Positions 18,796-27,185 of a stretch of 64,000 nucleotides of DNA are shown in pieces (within the stretch, counting starts at the first letter, position 1; each line of letters starts with the position of its first letter). A program made the position numbers and the translations under genes. The stretch is taken from positions 1,550,001 through 1,614,000 of the forward strand of contig NZ_CP014168.1 in assembly GCF_001717955.1 (NCBI RefSeq), written 5' to 3'. The notes beneath the pieces were generated by a model. That model was given only the letters and a program-made list of their open reading frames with translations, had not been told where the DNA came from and made no database searches. This stretch comes from Sphingomonas panacis (lineage in GTDB: Bacteria; Pseudomonadota; Alphaproteobacteria; Sphingomonadales; Sphingomonadaceae).

Positions 18796-20339
18796 GCGGC
18801 CAGCCCGGAGCGGCCGCCGGGCCGCCGCCGCTCGCGGGGCTGGCCCTCGCGGTCACCGCCGTCGCGCTCGCGCTTGGCACCTTCATGCAGGTGCTCGACG
18901 GCACCATCGCCAACGTCTCGCTGCCGACGATCGCGGGCAGCCTCGGCGTCAGTTCGGACAACGGCACCTGGGTCATCACCTCGTTCGCGGTGGCGAACGG
19001 CGTGACGGTGCCGCTGACCGGCTGGTTCATGCAGCGCTTCGGCGTGGTCAAGACCTTCACCGTGTCGGTGTTCGCCTTCACCATCGCCTCGTTGCTGTGC
19101 GGCCTCGCCTGGGATCTGCCCTCGCTGATTGTCTTCCGCATCCTCCAGGGCGGCGTGTCTGGCCCGATGATCCCGGGCAGCCAGGCGCTGCTCATCGCGA
19201 TCTTCCCATCCCACAAACGCGGGACCGCGCTCAGCATCTGGTCGATGACGACGCTCGCCGCGCCGGTGTTCGGCCCGGTGCTGGGCGGTTACATCTCCGA
19301 TAACTACCATTGGAGCTGGATCTTCCTCATCAACGTGCCGATCGGCATCGCGGCGGGGTTCATCAGCTGGCAGTCGCTCAAGTCGCGCGAGACCCCGACG
19401 CGCAAAGTGCGGATCGACACGGTCGGCCTCATCCTGCTCGCCTTCTGGGTGTTCAGCCTCCAGACGATGCTCGATCTCGGCAAGGATCGCGACTGGTTCA
19501 ACAACCCGCTGATCGTCATACTGGCGGTGTGCGCGGTGGTCGGCTTCGTCGCGTGGATCATCTGGGAGCTGACCGACGGCCAGCCCGCGGTCGATCTCAC
19601 CCTGTTCAAGCGCCGCAACTTCGCGCTCGGCACGCTCGCGATCTGCCTGGGCTATGCGGTGCTGTTCGCCAACAACCTGCTGCTGCCGTTGTGGCTCCAG
19701 GAGCAGATGGGCTATACCGCGACCTGGGCGGGGCTCGTCGCCGCGCCGGCCGGGATCATGGCGGTGGTGATGACGCCGATCATCAGCCGGCTCAGGATCG
19801 ATGTGCGCTGGATCGCGTCGTTCGCGTTCGTCTGTTACGCGATCTCGTTCTTCATGCGCTCCTGGTACACGCCCGATGCGAGCTTCCTCGTGCTGGCGGC
19901 GCCGCTGCTGTTGCAGGGCGTGGCGATGGCGGCGTTCTTCGTGCCGCTCATCACCATTTTGCTCGATGGCGTGCCTGCGGAAAAGGTGCCCTCGGCCTCG
20001 GGCATCTCCAACTTCGCGCGAATCACCGCGGGCAGTTTCGCGGCGTCGCTCACCACCACCTTCTGGGACCGGCGCGAAGCGCTCCACCAGACGCGGCTGA
20101 CCGAGGCCGGCAGCGACTGGTCGCCGGTCTATCGCCAGACGCTCGACCAGCTTCAGGCGCTGGGCGCCAGTCCGGGGCAGGCGGTCGGCGTGGTGATGCG
20201 GCAGATCGTCGGCCAGGCCTATCTGCTGTCGTCGCTCGAAATCTTCTGGCTGTGCGGCTGGGTTTCGATCGTGCTGATCGGCGTGGTGTGGATGGCCAAA
20301 CGCCCGGCGCCGGCCAATCACGGGCCGGTGGCGGACTGA
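18792..20339 (+). CDS. emrB: EmrB/QacA-type MFS drug transporter (DHA2, 14 TM)
   Basis: 515 residues from a GTG that overlaps the emrA stop (GTGA). The DHA2 hallmark motifs are present: FMQVLDGTIANVSLPTI (TM1), WVITSFAVANGVTVPLTGW, and the motif C-like GPVLGGYISDNYHWSWIFLI. About 14 hydrophobic segments can be counted. It is a proton-driven exporter of hydrophobic drugs, uncouplers or phenolics. The frame is open far upstream inside emrA, but those residues are not part of the family. Confidence 0.95.
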   Translation: MSGQPGAAAGPPPLAGLALAVTAVALALGTFMQVLDGTIANVSLPTIAGSLGVSSDNGTWVITSFAVANGVTVPLTGWFMQRFGVVKTFTVSVFAFTIASLLCGLAWDLPSLIVFRILQGGVSGPMIPGSQALLIAIFPSHKRGTALSIWSMTTLAAPVFGPVLGGYISDNYHWSWIFLINVPIGIAAGFISWQSLKSRETPTRKVRIDTVGLILLAFWVFSLQTMLDLGKDRDWFNNPLIVILAVCAVVGFVAWIIWELTDGQPAVDLTLFKRRNFALGTLAICLGYAVLFANNLLLPLWLQEQMGYTATWAGLVAAPAGIMAVVMTPIISRLRIDVRWIASFAFVCYAISFFMRSWYTPDASFLVLAAPLLLQGVAMAAFFVPLITILLDGVPAEKVPSASGISNFARITAGSFAASLTTTFWDRREALHQTRLTEAGSDWSPVYRQTLDQLQALGASPGQAVGVVMRQIVGQAYLLSSLEIFWLCGWVSIVLIGVVWMAKRPAPANHGPVAD

Positions 20340-20385
20340 GGGCGTGGTCGGGCGTGTGGAGCCGCCCGGCCATCTCGTACAACCC

Positions 20386-20535
20386 CCGTTCGTGCTGAGT
20401 AGCCGCCGAGTAGCCCGCGCAGCGGGCGTATCGAGGTGGCGTATCGAAGCACAGCCCCCGCGCGGAACCTGTGCTTCGATACGAGCTCTCGATACGGGCC
20501 TTTGGCCCTACTCGATCTCTACTCAGCACGAACGG
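20386..20535. repeat. Palindromic intergenic repeat, long variant
   Basis: 150 bp with perfect complementary ends CCGTTCGTGCTGAG and CTCAGCACGAACGG. Inner paired segments include TCGAAGCACAG with CTGTGCTTCGA, and CCCGCGCAGCGGG. It shares its ends with the copies at 10318 and 45714 but has different inner arms. It lies between the emrB stop and a convergent operon, so it may terminate transcription both ways. Confidence 0.85.
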
Positions 20536-20583
20536 TTTGGGTATTGTCGCTGTGCTATAGTTGGGGCCGCCCGGCGCACCCCC

Positions 20584-20781
20584 TCACTCCGGTCTCACCG
20601 GCGGGTTCCCCGGCAGCCGCAGCACGCCGATCAGCCCGCCGGTGATCGTGCCAAGCCCGAACGCCTCGATCTTGCCGATCACGTGCGCGCTCACCACGCC
20701 CGCGACGATCGCCACCGTGAAGATCACCGCCAGCGCGGCGAGCGTGGCGAGATAGGCGATCAGTTGCTCACGCTGGTTCAT
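20584..20781 (-). CDS. Small membrane protein, third gene of SGNH module
   Basis: 65 residues with one or two membrane segments (YLATLAALAVIFTVAIVAGVV; IEAFGLGTITGGLIGVL). GAGGAG lies 7 nt before the ATG and overlaps the stop region of the preceding gene 10 nt away, so the pair is co-transcribed. Size and position resemble small holin-like or virion-cassette proteins, but I see no proof. Family not recognised. Confidence 0.7.
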   Translation of the reverse strand: MNQREQLIAYLATLAALAVIFTVAIVAGVVSAHVIGKIEAFGLGTITGGLIGVLRLPGNPPVRPE

Positions 20782-20791
20782 GCTCGTCTCC

Positions 20792-22504
20792 TCATTGCCC
20801 GGCCAGCGGCCGCATCAGCACGCCAGCGTTGATCCCTGCCGCCGACAGGATCGCGCCGCGCGTGCCCGGATGGACGCCGTTCCAGCCCGGCGCGTCGGTG
20901 ATCCGATAGGTGCTGCTCGCATCGGGCAACGTCGTCCACGGATCGGCGATCAGCACCTGAGTCGCGCTGTTGCCGCCGATGCCGCGATACTGCCCGGCGC
21001 CGGTGCCCGACACGATCTGAAGCTCGGCACCGCGAAGCGCGCCCGCCGCCCACGCCTTGCTGCTATCGTTGAAGCTGTTGCTGGTGTTGCTGCCCGAGGA
21101 CGTGCCGGTCGCATAGGTGACGGTGGCGGGCGGCGAGTACCCGCCGTCGCGCGTCGGCACGCCGCCCGCATTCACCTCAAGCCCCGCGCACGGATCGGCG
21201 ACCCGCGCCACTCCGGCATTGGCCACCCCCGCCACCTGCGCATTCGCCTGCGCGATGAACCCCGCCGGACCGGGATCGCGCAGCCACTGGTTGAACAGCA
21301 CGCGCCCCGCCTCATAGGCGTCCTTGCTTTGCCCGGCCATCGTCAGGAAGCCATCGGAGGAGGTCGGCGCGGGCAGGATCGTCGCGGCGATGAACACCTG
21401 ACCCGGCGCGCCGCCGCCGCGCGGCATCATGAACGCCTTCGCCGCCTGCAACCGCACCGCCTTCATCGCCGCGAGCGCCTGCGCGGGCGTCAGCCCGAGC
21501 ACTCCGACGTCATAGCTCAGATCGTTGCGGCCATAGGCCCACAGCACATGAGTCGCGTAGCCTGACGCCTCGAACCGCGACGCAGAGTTCCACGCCTGCA
21601 CCGCATCCATCTCGCGCTCGCCCGGCAGCGCGAGCAGCATGTGCGGATAGGCCGCGAACGCGCGCAGCGCCCAGCCGCCGGTGAAATAGCCATACCCCGC
21701 GTCATCGACCTTGGCGACGATACTGTCCCCGGCGATCGCGATCGACGGCGCGACCGATCCGTCCGCGCAGATGCCGAGCACCGCCAGCGCCGACCAGCCG
21801 GCAGCGAATTGCGGCGCGCCCACGCTCACGTCCCCGGCGGCATTGTCGAACGCGCGCTCGACCCCCGAATTGACCGTCGATCCCTCGCCGCTGTCGGTGC
21901 CGAACCCGGTCGTGCCGCCGCGCAGCGACACCGTGCTGAAATATTGCTGCCCCGCCGCCGTCTGCGTGATCGACGAGCGCTCGTAGAACGCGGCACCCGG
22001 CGCGACCGACGCCGGGACGGGATCGGACAGCAACAGGTTGGGGAACGCATAAGCGGCGGTCGACGGCGTCAGCGTCGCGGTCGGCTGCCCGCCCCAGCGG
22101 ACGGCCGAGCGCGGCTGTTGCTGGTCGGTCTTCGTACCCGCGAACTCGAACGCGCTGTGGATGATGATCGGATAGGGATTCTGCCGCTCCTTGGGCGCGG
22201 ACGGGCTGCCCGCCGAACTGGTGTTCGCCCAGCCGTAATTGCCCGCGAGCAGCCGCAACCCCGTCGCGGTGCAACCGGCAAGGTTGCGGTGAAGCACGCG
22301 CACCGTGTTGAACGTGCCCGGCGTCAGCGTCGCGGCGAGGCCGTACCATTGCTCGGCGCCCGAGATCACCGACAATCGCGGCACGCGCGCGGCGGCGGCG
22401 GTGTTCGCGCGCAGCGCGAGGCCACGCGCGGCGGGATCGCTTTCGGCGGCGGCGGGCGACGCGCCGAGCAGCGCCGCGAGCGCTACGATATGCCGCGCGC
22501 TCAT
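20792..22504 (-). CDS. Secreted SGNH/GDSL-type hydrolase with an inserted module
   Basis: 570 residues with a signal peptide (MSARHIVALAALLGASPAAA). Catalytic blocks of an SGNH esterase are visible: AIAGDS (nucleophile S261), AYGRND (N327, D328) and NGVHPG (H545). Residues about 1-245 form a Ser/Thr/Gly-rich beta region like phage appendage proteins. Between the GRND block and the catalytic His lies an insert (about 450-535) with the phage-like motif AELQIVSGTGAGQYRGIGG. Likely a carbohydrate or peptidoglycan O-deacetylase, secreted or virion-derived. The ATG at 22504 overlaps the preceding stop (ATGA). Confidence 0.8.
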   Translation of the reverse strand: MSARHIVALAALLGASPAAAESDPAARGLALRANTAAAARVPRLSVISGAEQWYGLAATLTPGTFNTVRVLHRNLAGCTATGLRLLAGNYGWANTSSAGSPSAPKERQNPYPIIIHSAFEFAGTKTDQQQPRSAVRWGGQPTATLTPSTAAYAFPNLLLSDPVPASVAPGAAFYERSSITQTAAGQQYFSTVSLRGGTTGFGTDSGEGSTVNSGVERAFDNAAGDVSVGAPQFAAGWSALAVLGICADGSVAPSIAIAGDSIVAKVDDAGYGYFTGGWALRAFAAYPHMLLALPGEREMDAVQAWNSASRFEASGYATHVLWAYGRNDLSYDVGVLGLTPAQALAAMKAVRLQAAKAFMMPRGGGAPGQVFIAATILPAPTSSDGFLTMAGQSKDAYEAGRVLFNQWLRDPGPAGFIAQANAQVAGVANAGVARVADPCAGLEVNAGGVPTRDGGYSPPATVTYATGTSSGSNTSNSFNDSSKAWAAGALRGAELQIVSGTGAGQYRGIGGNSATQVLIADPWTTLPDASSTYRITDAPGWNGVHPGTRGAILSAAGINAGVLMRPLAGQ

Positions 22505-23040
22505 TGCGCCACCACATAATTGAGCGTGCCGGCGCTCACGGAGCACAGCAGATAGACCTGCGTGTCGGCGATGCTCTCGGACGTGATCGCGCTGTTGACC
22601 GGCGCGGTATACGGCCCGCCGATCGCGACATCGAAGATCGTCAGCGGCAGCTTGGTGACGCCGCCGTCGATGCTGTCGCGCATCTGGCACGAGAACACCG
22701 CATTGTCCGCGCTCCACAATTTGAGGCCGATGTCGCGCCCGAGCTGCGGCACCATCGGCCCGATCGTCGCGGTCCCGCCCGCGAAGCTCGCCGCGCCCGA
22801 GGTCGGCGTCACCGCGCTGGCGGTGACGCTGCCGGCAAGCGGCGTCGAGATCGCCGCGCCGAGCGGCCCCTGCGTGGTCGGCAGCGGCGCGGTCGGGCTG
22901 ACCGCCACACAACTGCTGTCGCTTTGCCGAACGCACGGCGCCTGAATCGGCGCATAGCCGCCCGGCGCCTGAACCGACGCCGCACGCTGCGCCTGCGCCG
23001 GCGCGGACAGCAACGCGACCGCAAGGAAGAGGTATCTCAT
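22501..23040 (-). CDS. Secreted hypothetical protein, first gene of SGNH module
   Basis: 179 residues with a signal peptide (MRYLFLAVALLSAPAQAQ) and a GGGGAT ribosome site. The mature protein is rich in Thr, Ser, Pro and Gly, with paired cysteines (APCVRQSDSSCVAV; FSCQMRDS; LLCSVSAG). The low-complexity beta-type composition (GGTATIGPMVPQLGRDIGL) recalls phage tail or appendage proteins. The stop overlaps the hydrolase start, so the two probably act together. Family not recognised. Confidence 0.7.
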   Translation of the reverse strand: MRYLFLAVALLSAPAQAQRAASVQAPGGYAPIQAPCVRQSDSSCVAVSPTAPLPTTQGPLGAAISTPLAGSVTASAVTPTSGAASFAGGTATIGPMVPQLGRDIGLKLWSADNAVFSCQMRDSIDGGVTKLPLTIFDVAIGGPYTAPVNSAITSESIADTQVYLLCSVSAGTLNYVVAQ

Positions 23041-23288
23041 GCAGCGAATCCCCGATGGCCTGTGAAGGCGGAGTCGCTACCGCGAACGGTGTGCTGTAGG
23101 ACAGCGATTTAACCGATATGGTTATTCGGTCGCGAGATAGCGCTCCGACCGGGTCGCAAGCTGTCCGGCACTACTGCTCACCAGACGTTCCTTTTGAGGA
23201 CGGCGTTGGGCGGCTCTCGCCCAATCCAAGCCGTTCCCAGGCGCGCTGACTTGCCGCTAACTGGCGCCGTTCCGAATGGTCCCGACGC

Positions 23289-23810
23289 TCACGACTGACC
23301 GGCGGAGGAGGGCGAAAACAGCATCGCGATACGAGCCGCAAGCAAGCGGCGGAAGAGCTTTAAGGGAAAGGAGCGATATGCCGGGGCATCTTGGGGAATA
23401 GGTAAATCGGACTTACGCCTGCCGACTTTCGTCCGCATTTCGATCGGCGGCAACGGACCGTTGAACCGTGAGCGATAGGATGAGGTCCAATGCCCCGGCG
23501 CGAATTTGAGGAACAAGCCCGTATTGCAGCAGGAGGCCACGAAGCGCTGCGTCGGTGCATCCGGCTTGAGCTTGTAGCCGACGAGCAATTCAGCACCTTC
23601 TACGCATGCGAAGCGGTCGTCGCGATACGTAAGATATGGTGTTCCGCCGTCTGGATCGAGAACGCTGTCCGCGCCGGCCAAAGCTTCGATCTGGCGCCCC
23701 CCGGCTTGGCAATCGCTACAGTAGCAGACCGTACTCACGATCGGAGCGCCAATGCCCTCACACCGAACGCGACCGCAGTAACAAGTTGCTGTACGCACCG
23801 TCAAACCCAT
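23289..23810 (-). CDS. GFA / CENP-V domain protein
   Basis: 173 residues. Cysteine motifs of the glutathione-dependent formaldehyde-activating (GFA) family are seen: ATCYCGRVRCE, TVCYCSDCQAGG and SCCNTGLFL, which bind zinc. The third motif has CCNTG rather than the usual CCGT, so activity is uncertain. AGGAA precedes the ATG at 23810. Such proteins are zinc carriers or carbon-sulfur lyases of unknown substrate. The gene stands alone in an accessory stretch of lower coding density. Confidence 0.82.
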   Translation of the reverse strand: MGLTVRTATCYCGRVRCEGIGAPIVSTVCYCSDCQAGGRQIEALAGADSVLDPDGGTPYLTYRDDRFACVEGAELLVGYKLKPDAPTQRFVASCCNTGLFLKFAPGHWTSSYRSRFNGPLPPIEMRTKVGRRKSDLPIPQDAPAYRSFPLKLFRRLLAARIAMLFSPSSAGQS

Positions 23811-23997
23811 CCGCCGTTCCTATCGCCGTTCGATCACGATGATGCCCGATAGCCTAATCTTACGCGTCGATGACTGCCAGCCACGCTTCGATCTTGAAGA
23901 TCGAGGCAACTTTCCAGCGCCCCCCAAAGGGACCGCCGCTTCCCACCAGTTTTCGCCGTTCTCGACCCCCTCGCGATCGGATGACGGCTCCCGCCCA

Positions 23998-24324
23998 TTA
24001 GCAGCCGTTGGCGTCAACCTCGAAGACGACAGGCTTGCCCCGCGATGCCGGTTCCCAGCCTGCCATCAATGCAGCGCGGATGCCGTTCTCTATGATCCTC
24101 TGATTGACCTGCGGACGCCGTAGTTGCGGTTGGAGCTTCGAACGCTTCCCCGAGGGCATCGGGAACTCCAGAAGCGCCTCCCGTTGGGCGTCACATTGAC
24201 GAAGAGCGACAGTCATGCCCTTCCAGCCGTCTACGGTGCACCATTGCGGCTCCCGTTGGACGGCCCACTCGTATCGAAGGCCATCGACTTCGGCTGTGCC
24301 ATTCAAGTCGCGAGTGTGAAGCAT
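23998..24324 (-). CDS. Hypothetical protein
   Basis: 108 residues from the ATG at 24324; a GTG directly before it is also possible. The protein is Arg/Glu-rich (DGLRYEWAVQREPQWCTVDG; QREALLEFPMPSGKRSKLQP) without signal or membrane segments and ends in Cys. The WAV-EPQW pattern and a small beta fold recall short sphingomonad orphans, but I do not recognise a family. It lies in a stretch of scattered accessory genes next to a broken immunity gene. Confidence 0.55.
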   Translation of the reverse strand: MLHTRDLNGTAEVDGLRYEWAVQREPQWCTVDGWKGMTVALRQCDAQREALLEFPMPSGKRSKLQPQLRRPQVNQRIIENGIRAALMAGWEPASRGKPVVFEVDANGC

Positions 24325-24475
24325 CACGCGAACCTAACACGGTAGTGACGGCTTTCCACCACTTTTGCCGTTCTCGCCGGGAGCGGCGTCGGGTCCGCCG
24401 GCTGTCGGCAGGCGCCTCATAGTGGACGTTCCTTGCCGCATTGCCGATGACCGTTGGTCCACCTACCAAGGGATA

Positions 24476-24864
24476 ATGACTGATATGGAAGCCATTCCGG
24501 GCTGGGCTGAGGTAATCATTGGTTCGGCTATTCGCCCGACTTCCATGATGCGGAGGTCGTTAGTATCGATCTCAGGCGTAATCCTGAGCCTTCAGTCATG
24601 CGCGTCCATGTATGGAGGACGAACAGCGACATAACCGAGAGCGGTCATTTCCGGCTCGATCGCCACGCGTTGGTGACCTTCACCATTCAAGGCACCAAGA
24701 ATGTAAAGCTGAACGGGTGGAATCACCAGAACGTGCTTTCCGAACTTTTCGTCGATCGGGAGGGCGGCGATTATATCTTGCGCCTTCCGGGGATTTACGG
24801 GGTCGATGGCGAGATTGCCGGGACGCATGTTTCAGTAACAATTGATCCATGTATACCGGAATAA
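24476..24864 (+). pseudogene. Imm50-like immunity gene interrupted by a frameshift
   Basis: The start is ATG at 24476 or 24485 (MTDMEAIPGWAEVI). Near 24508-24520 the frame shifts by one base: the other frame, closed by a TGA at 24508, continues as WFGYSPDFHDAEVVSIDLRR and runs to the stop at 24864 (GWNHQNVLSEL, GIYGVDGEIAG). The join of both parts gives an uninterrupted protein of about 130 residues that fits the immunity protein 50 family (W-P-x-FHDAEV and N-x-QNV motifs). Either a mutation, a sequencing error or a programmed shift explains it. No toxin gene is adjacent. Confidence 0.65.
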
Positions 24865-25024
24865 GGAAGTCGGCCGCCATCGGTCCGCAACCCCGGGATT
24901 CTACGTATTTAGATGATAAAGGATCGTAAAATGAGCTTCGATGGAGATCAAGACGTGCATGGCGGAAGATCATGATCTATATGTAATGCCAACCGCATCA
25001 ATATCGCCGTGCTTGGGAGAGTTT

Positions 25025-25468
25025 ATGTCAGAGCCCCTATCGCCTGATACCATCGTCATCATCAAATCGACGGCTCCGGCTCTCCAGAAGCATGGGGTTG
25101 AGATCACGACACGCATGTACCAACGGCTGTTTGTCGATCCCGAGATCAAAGCGCTGTTCGATATGGCCGCTCAAGACTCCGGCGAGCAGCCCAAGCGGCT
25201 CGCGGCCGCCATCCTCGCCTTTGCGCAGAACGCCGACAAGCTTGACGCGTTGAAACCGGCGATCGAACGCATCGCCGCGCGCCACGTCGCGACGCACATC
25301 AAACCAGAGCATTACCCTGCCGTCGCCAACGCCCTGCTCCCGGCGATCAAGGACGTTCTTGGCGATGCGGTCGATGATACCGTGCTGAATGCATGGGGCG
25401 AGGCGTATTGGTTCCTTGCCGACGTTCTGAAGGGACGTGAAGCCACGCTCTATGCCGAGGCGGCGTGA
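25025..25468 (+). CDS. Single-domain globin
   Basis: 147 residues; the ATG at 25025 is preceded by GGGAGAG. The sequence SPDTIVIIKSTAPALQKHGV and the helix pattern match the globin domain of flavohemoglobins and Vitreoscilla haemoglobin. A proximal histidine is in ARHVATHIKPEHY and a distal Gln fits LAFAQNADKL. No FAD/NAD reductase part is present. Likely role: oxygen or NO binding and NO detoxification with a separate reductase. Alone, convergent with the OprB porin gene. Confidence 0.9.
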   Translation: MSEPLSPDTIVIIKSTAPALQKHGVEITTRMYQRLFVDPEIKALFDMAAQDSGEQPKRLAAAILAFAQNADKLDALKPAIERIAARHVATHIKPEHYPAVANALLPAIKDVLGDAVDDTVLNAWGEAYWFLADVLKGREATLYAEAA

Positions 25469-25525
25469 CATCGAAGATCCTGCCACCGCAGAGCGCTGCC
25501 TTGCGTAAAGCCGACACCGCAACCG

Positions 25526-27007
25526 CTACAGCGTGATCGCCGCCTTCAACCCCAGAACGCCGACGTCGCCCAGCGTCGTCACGCCGCCGGGGTGGTGGAT
25601 CAGTTGTACGTTCGGCTGCAATTCCAGCCACGGCACCGGCGTCATGCTGTAATAGACTTCGGCGGCATATTCGGCATCGCGCACCGGCGTCCCCGGCACC
25701 AGCAGATCGGCGCGCGCCGCGCGCCCGTTGACGTTGGTCCGCCCGACCGCGACGCCGAGCACATCGCCGCCCACGCCCGGCAACAGCCCCTTGTAGAACA
25801 GCCCGAGCGCGACCTGGTTGTCGGTCACGCTGGTCGCGCGGTCGGCCTGAGTCACGTTGGCGAACACGCCCAGCCCGGTCAGCGCCTTGCCGTCCTTCGA
25901 CGTGCCGGTGATCTGCTGCTGAACGCTCGCATAGACGCCGTAGCGCCCCGAATGCTTGAGCGGCGCTAGGCCCGTGATGACGGTCGGCTGGTGGTTGACG
26001 TCGAGCAGCACGTCGTCGCCGTCGGTGGTCGAATACCAGCCGCCCACCTTGTACGATCCGACGTGCCCGCCCTCCAGCCCGCGCGTCCAGCCCGCCTCGA
26101 ACGGGATCAACACGCCGGTCGCGCCGCGCCAGCGCGCGACGAAGAAGCTGTTCTTCAGCTCGTTGGGGTTTTCGACATAGCCGCCGACCTGCACGTACAC
26201 GCCCTTCGCGACATCGACATGGACGATCCCCGCCCACTGCGCGACCGGCCAGTTGTACCAATAGTCGCCGACGAGGTTGCCCGGCTGCGCGCCGCAGAAG
26301 GTGAGGTTCTCGAAATGGCACGAGAACACCGCGAAGTCGGACCCCGGATTGGTCCGCCCGAGCTTCACCTCGACCCGGTCGCCGAGCTTCTGCTGATACC
26401 ACAGCTCGGTCAACCGCACCGTCTGGCCGCGGCCATAGACCTCCTGCACCTGCTGGAGCGTGTTCAGCCCGGCGTCGTCGGAGAGGTTGCGCCCGCGCCG
26501 CCACGTCAGCGTCGCCTGGAAGGTGCCGCCGTCGATCCCGGCGAGCGTGTCGAGATCGAACTTCGCGCCGAGATCGGCCTGCCCGGTCTCGGTGGCGAGC
26601 CGCTTCCTGCCGCCGGTGACATTATAGCCGCTTTCCGAAACGTAGCGCGCCGACACCTCGACCCCGCGCTTGCCGAGCCAGCTCCGCGCCTTGCGCCAGT
26701 CGCCGAACAGCCCCGGCGGCGCCTGATAGCGCGTATCGCCGATCGCCGCGCTCGGCGAGGGGTCGCGCGGGTGAAGCGCATGGGTGAAGCGCCGCCGCGC
26801 CGCCGGGGTCGCGGCGTTGGCGGGCTTCTTCGTGTTGGTGGCGGAGCTGTCGGTCGCGGCGGCAGGGGCGGGCGCGCCGATATCGACTTGCGCCGGGGGC
26901 GGGGCGGGGGCGTCCTTCGTCTCCTGCGCCACCGCGCCGCCGGCGGAGAACAACCAGGCAGCACCGAGGAACGGCGCCAGCCGGCGGGTCGTCGTCACGA
27001 TCATCAT
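25526..27007 (-). CDS. OprB-family carbohydrate porin
   Basis: 493 residues with a signal peptide (WLFSAGGAVAQ) and a Pro/Ala-rich linker (about 30-70). The barrel begins with PPGLFGDWRKARSWLGKRGV and includes QQVQEVYGRGQTVRLTELWY and the conserved GFxxxG-like stretch ATGVLIPFEAGW. It ends with the usual aromatic/Leu C-terminal strand (GLKAAITL). OprB proteins carry sugars across the outer membrane. Two ATGs stand in tandem at 27007 and 27004. Divergent from uvrA. Confidence 0.92.
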   Translation of the reverse strand: MMIVTTTRRLAPFLGAAWLFSAGGAVAQETKDAPAPPPAQVDIGAPAPAAATDSSATNTKKPANAATPAARRRFTHALHPRDPSPSAAIGDTRYQAPPGLFGDWRKARSWLGKRGVEVSARYVSESGYNVTGGRKRLATETGQADLGAKFDLDTLAGIDGGTFQATLTWRRGRNLSDDAGLNTLQQVQEVYGRGQTVRLTELWYQQKLGDRVEVKLGRTNPGSDFAVFSCHFENLTFCGAQPGNLVGDYWYNWPVAQWAGIVHVDVAKGVYVQVGGYVENPNELKNSFFVARWRGATGVLIPFEAGWTRGLEGGHVGSYKVGGWYSTTDGDDVLLDVNHQPTVITGLAPLKHSGRYGVYASVQQQITGTSKDGKALTGLGVFANVTQADRATSVTDNQVALGLFYKGLLPGVGGDVLGVAVGRTNVNGRAARADLLVPGTPVRDAEYAAEVYYSMTPVPWLELQPNVQLIHHPGGVTTLGDVGVLGLKAAITL

Positions 27008-27163
27008 CCAACCATTTCTGCGAGAGACGAAAAACAGACCCCCTTAATGGGTGTCGCGATGTTTCGTTCCAACCCCGGAAGGATCGCCCGCGCACGGCTT
27101 TATCGAAGGCCCCCTCGCGCCCCGGCGGTCGGCGCCCTATCTTCCACACTGGAATCCCATTCA

Positions 27164-27178
27164 GAACAAAGCTAGAAC
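27164..27178 (+). promoter_or_regulatory. SOS (LexA) box upstream of uvrA
   Basis: GAAC-AAAGCTA-GAAC, a perfect match to the alphaproteobacterial LexA consensus GTTC-N7-GTTC read on the opposite strand. It ends 7 nt before the uvrA ATG and overlaps TAGAAC (27173-27178), which stands where the -10 of a leaderless transcript would be. This explains damage induction of uvrA. Confidence 0.85.
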
Positions 27179-27185
27179 CATCGGC

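Noticed and set aside
18666..20321. Open frame of 551 codons opposite emrB
   Set aside because: Antisense shadow of a 14-TM transporter with no recognisable domain.
20584..23040. Intact prophage
   Set aside because: No terminase, capsid, portal or integrase genes lie around the SGNH module, and its large proteins have secretion signals.
23041..23288. Gene or RNA in the gap before the GFA gene
   Set aside because: No frame of coding character and no structured RNA could be recognised; only a short palindrome AACCGATATGGTT.
27051..27185. Upstream extension of uvrA
   Set aside because: Residues before [10 protein letters not shown] have no similarity to UvrA, and the SOS box would lie inside the coding region.
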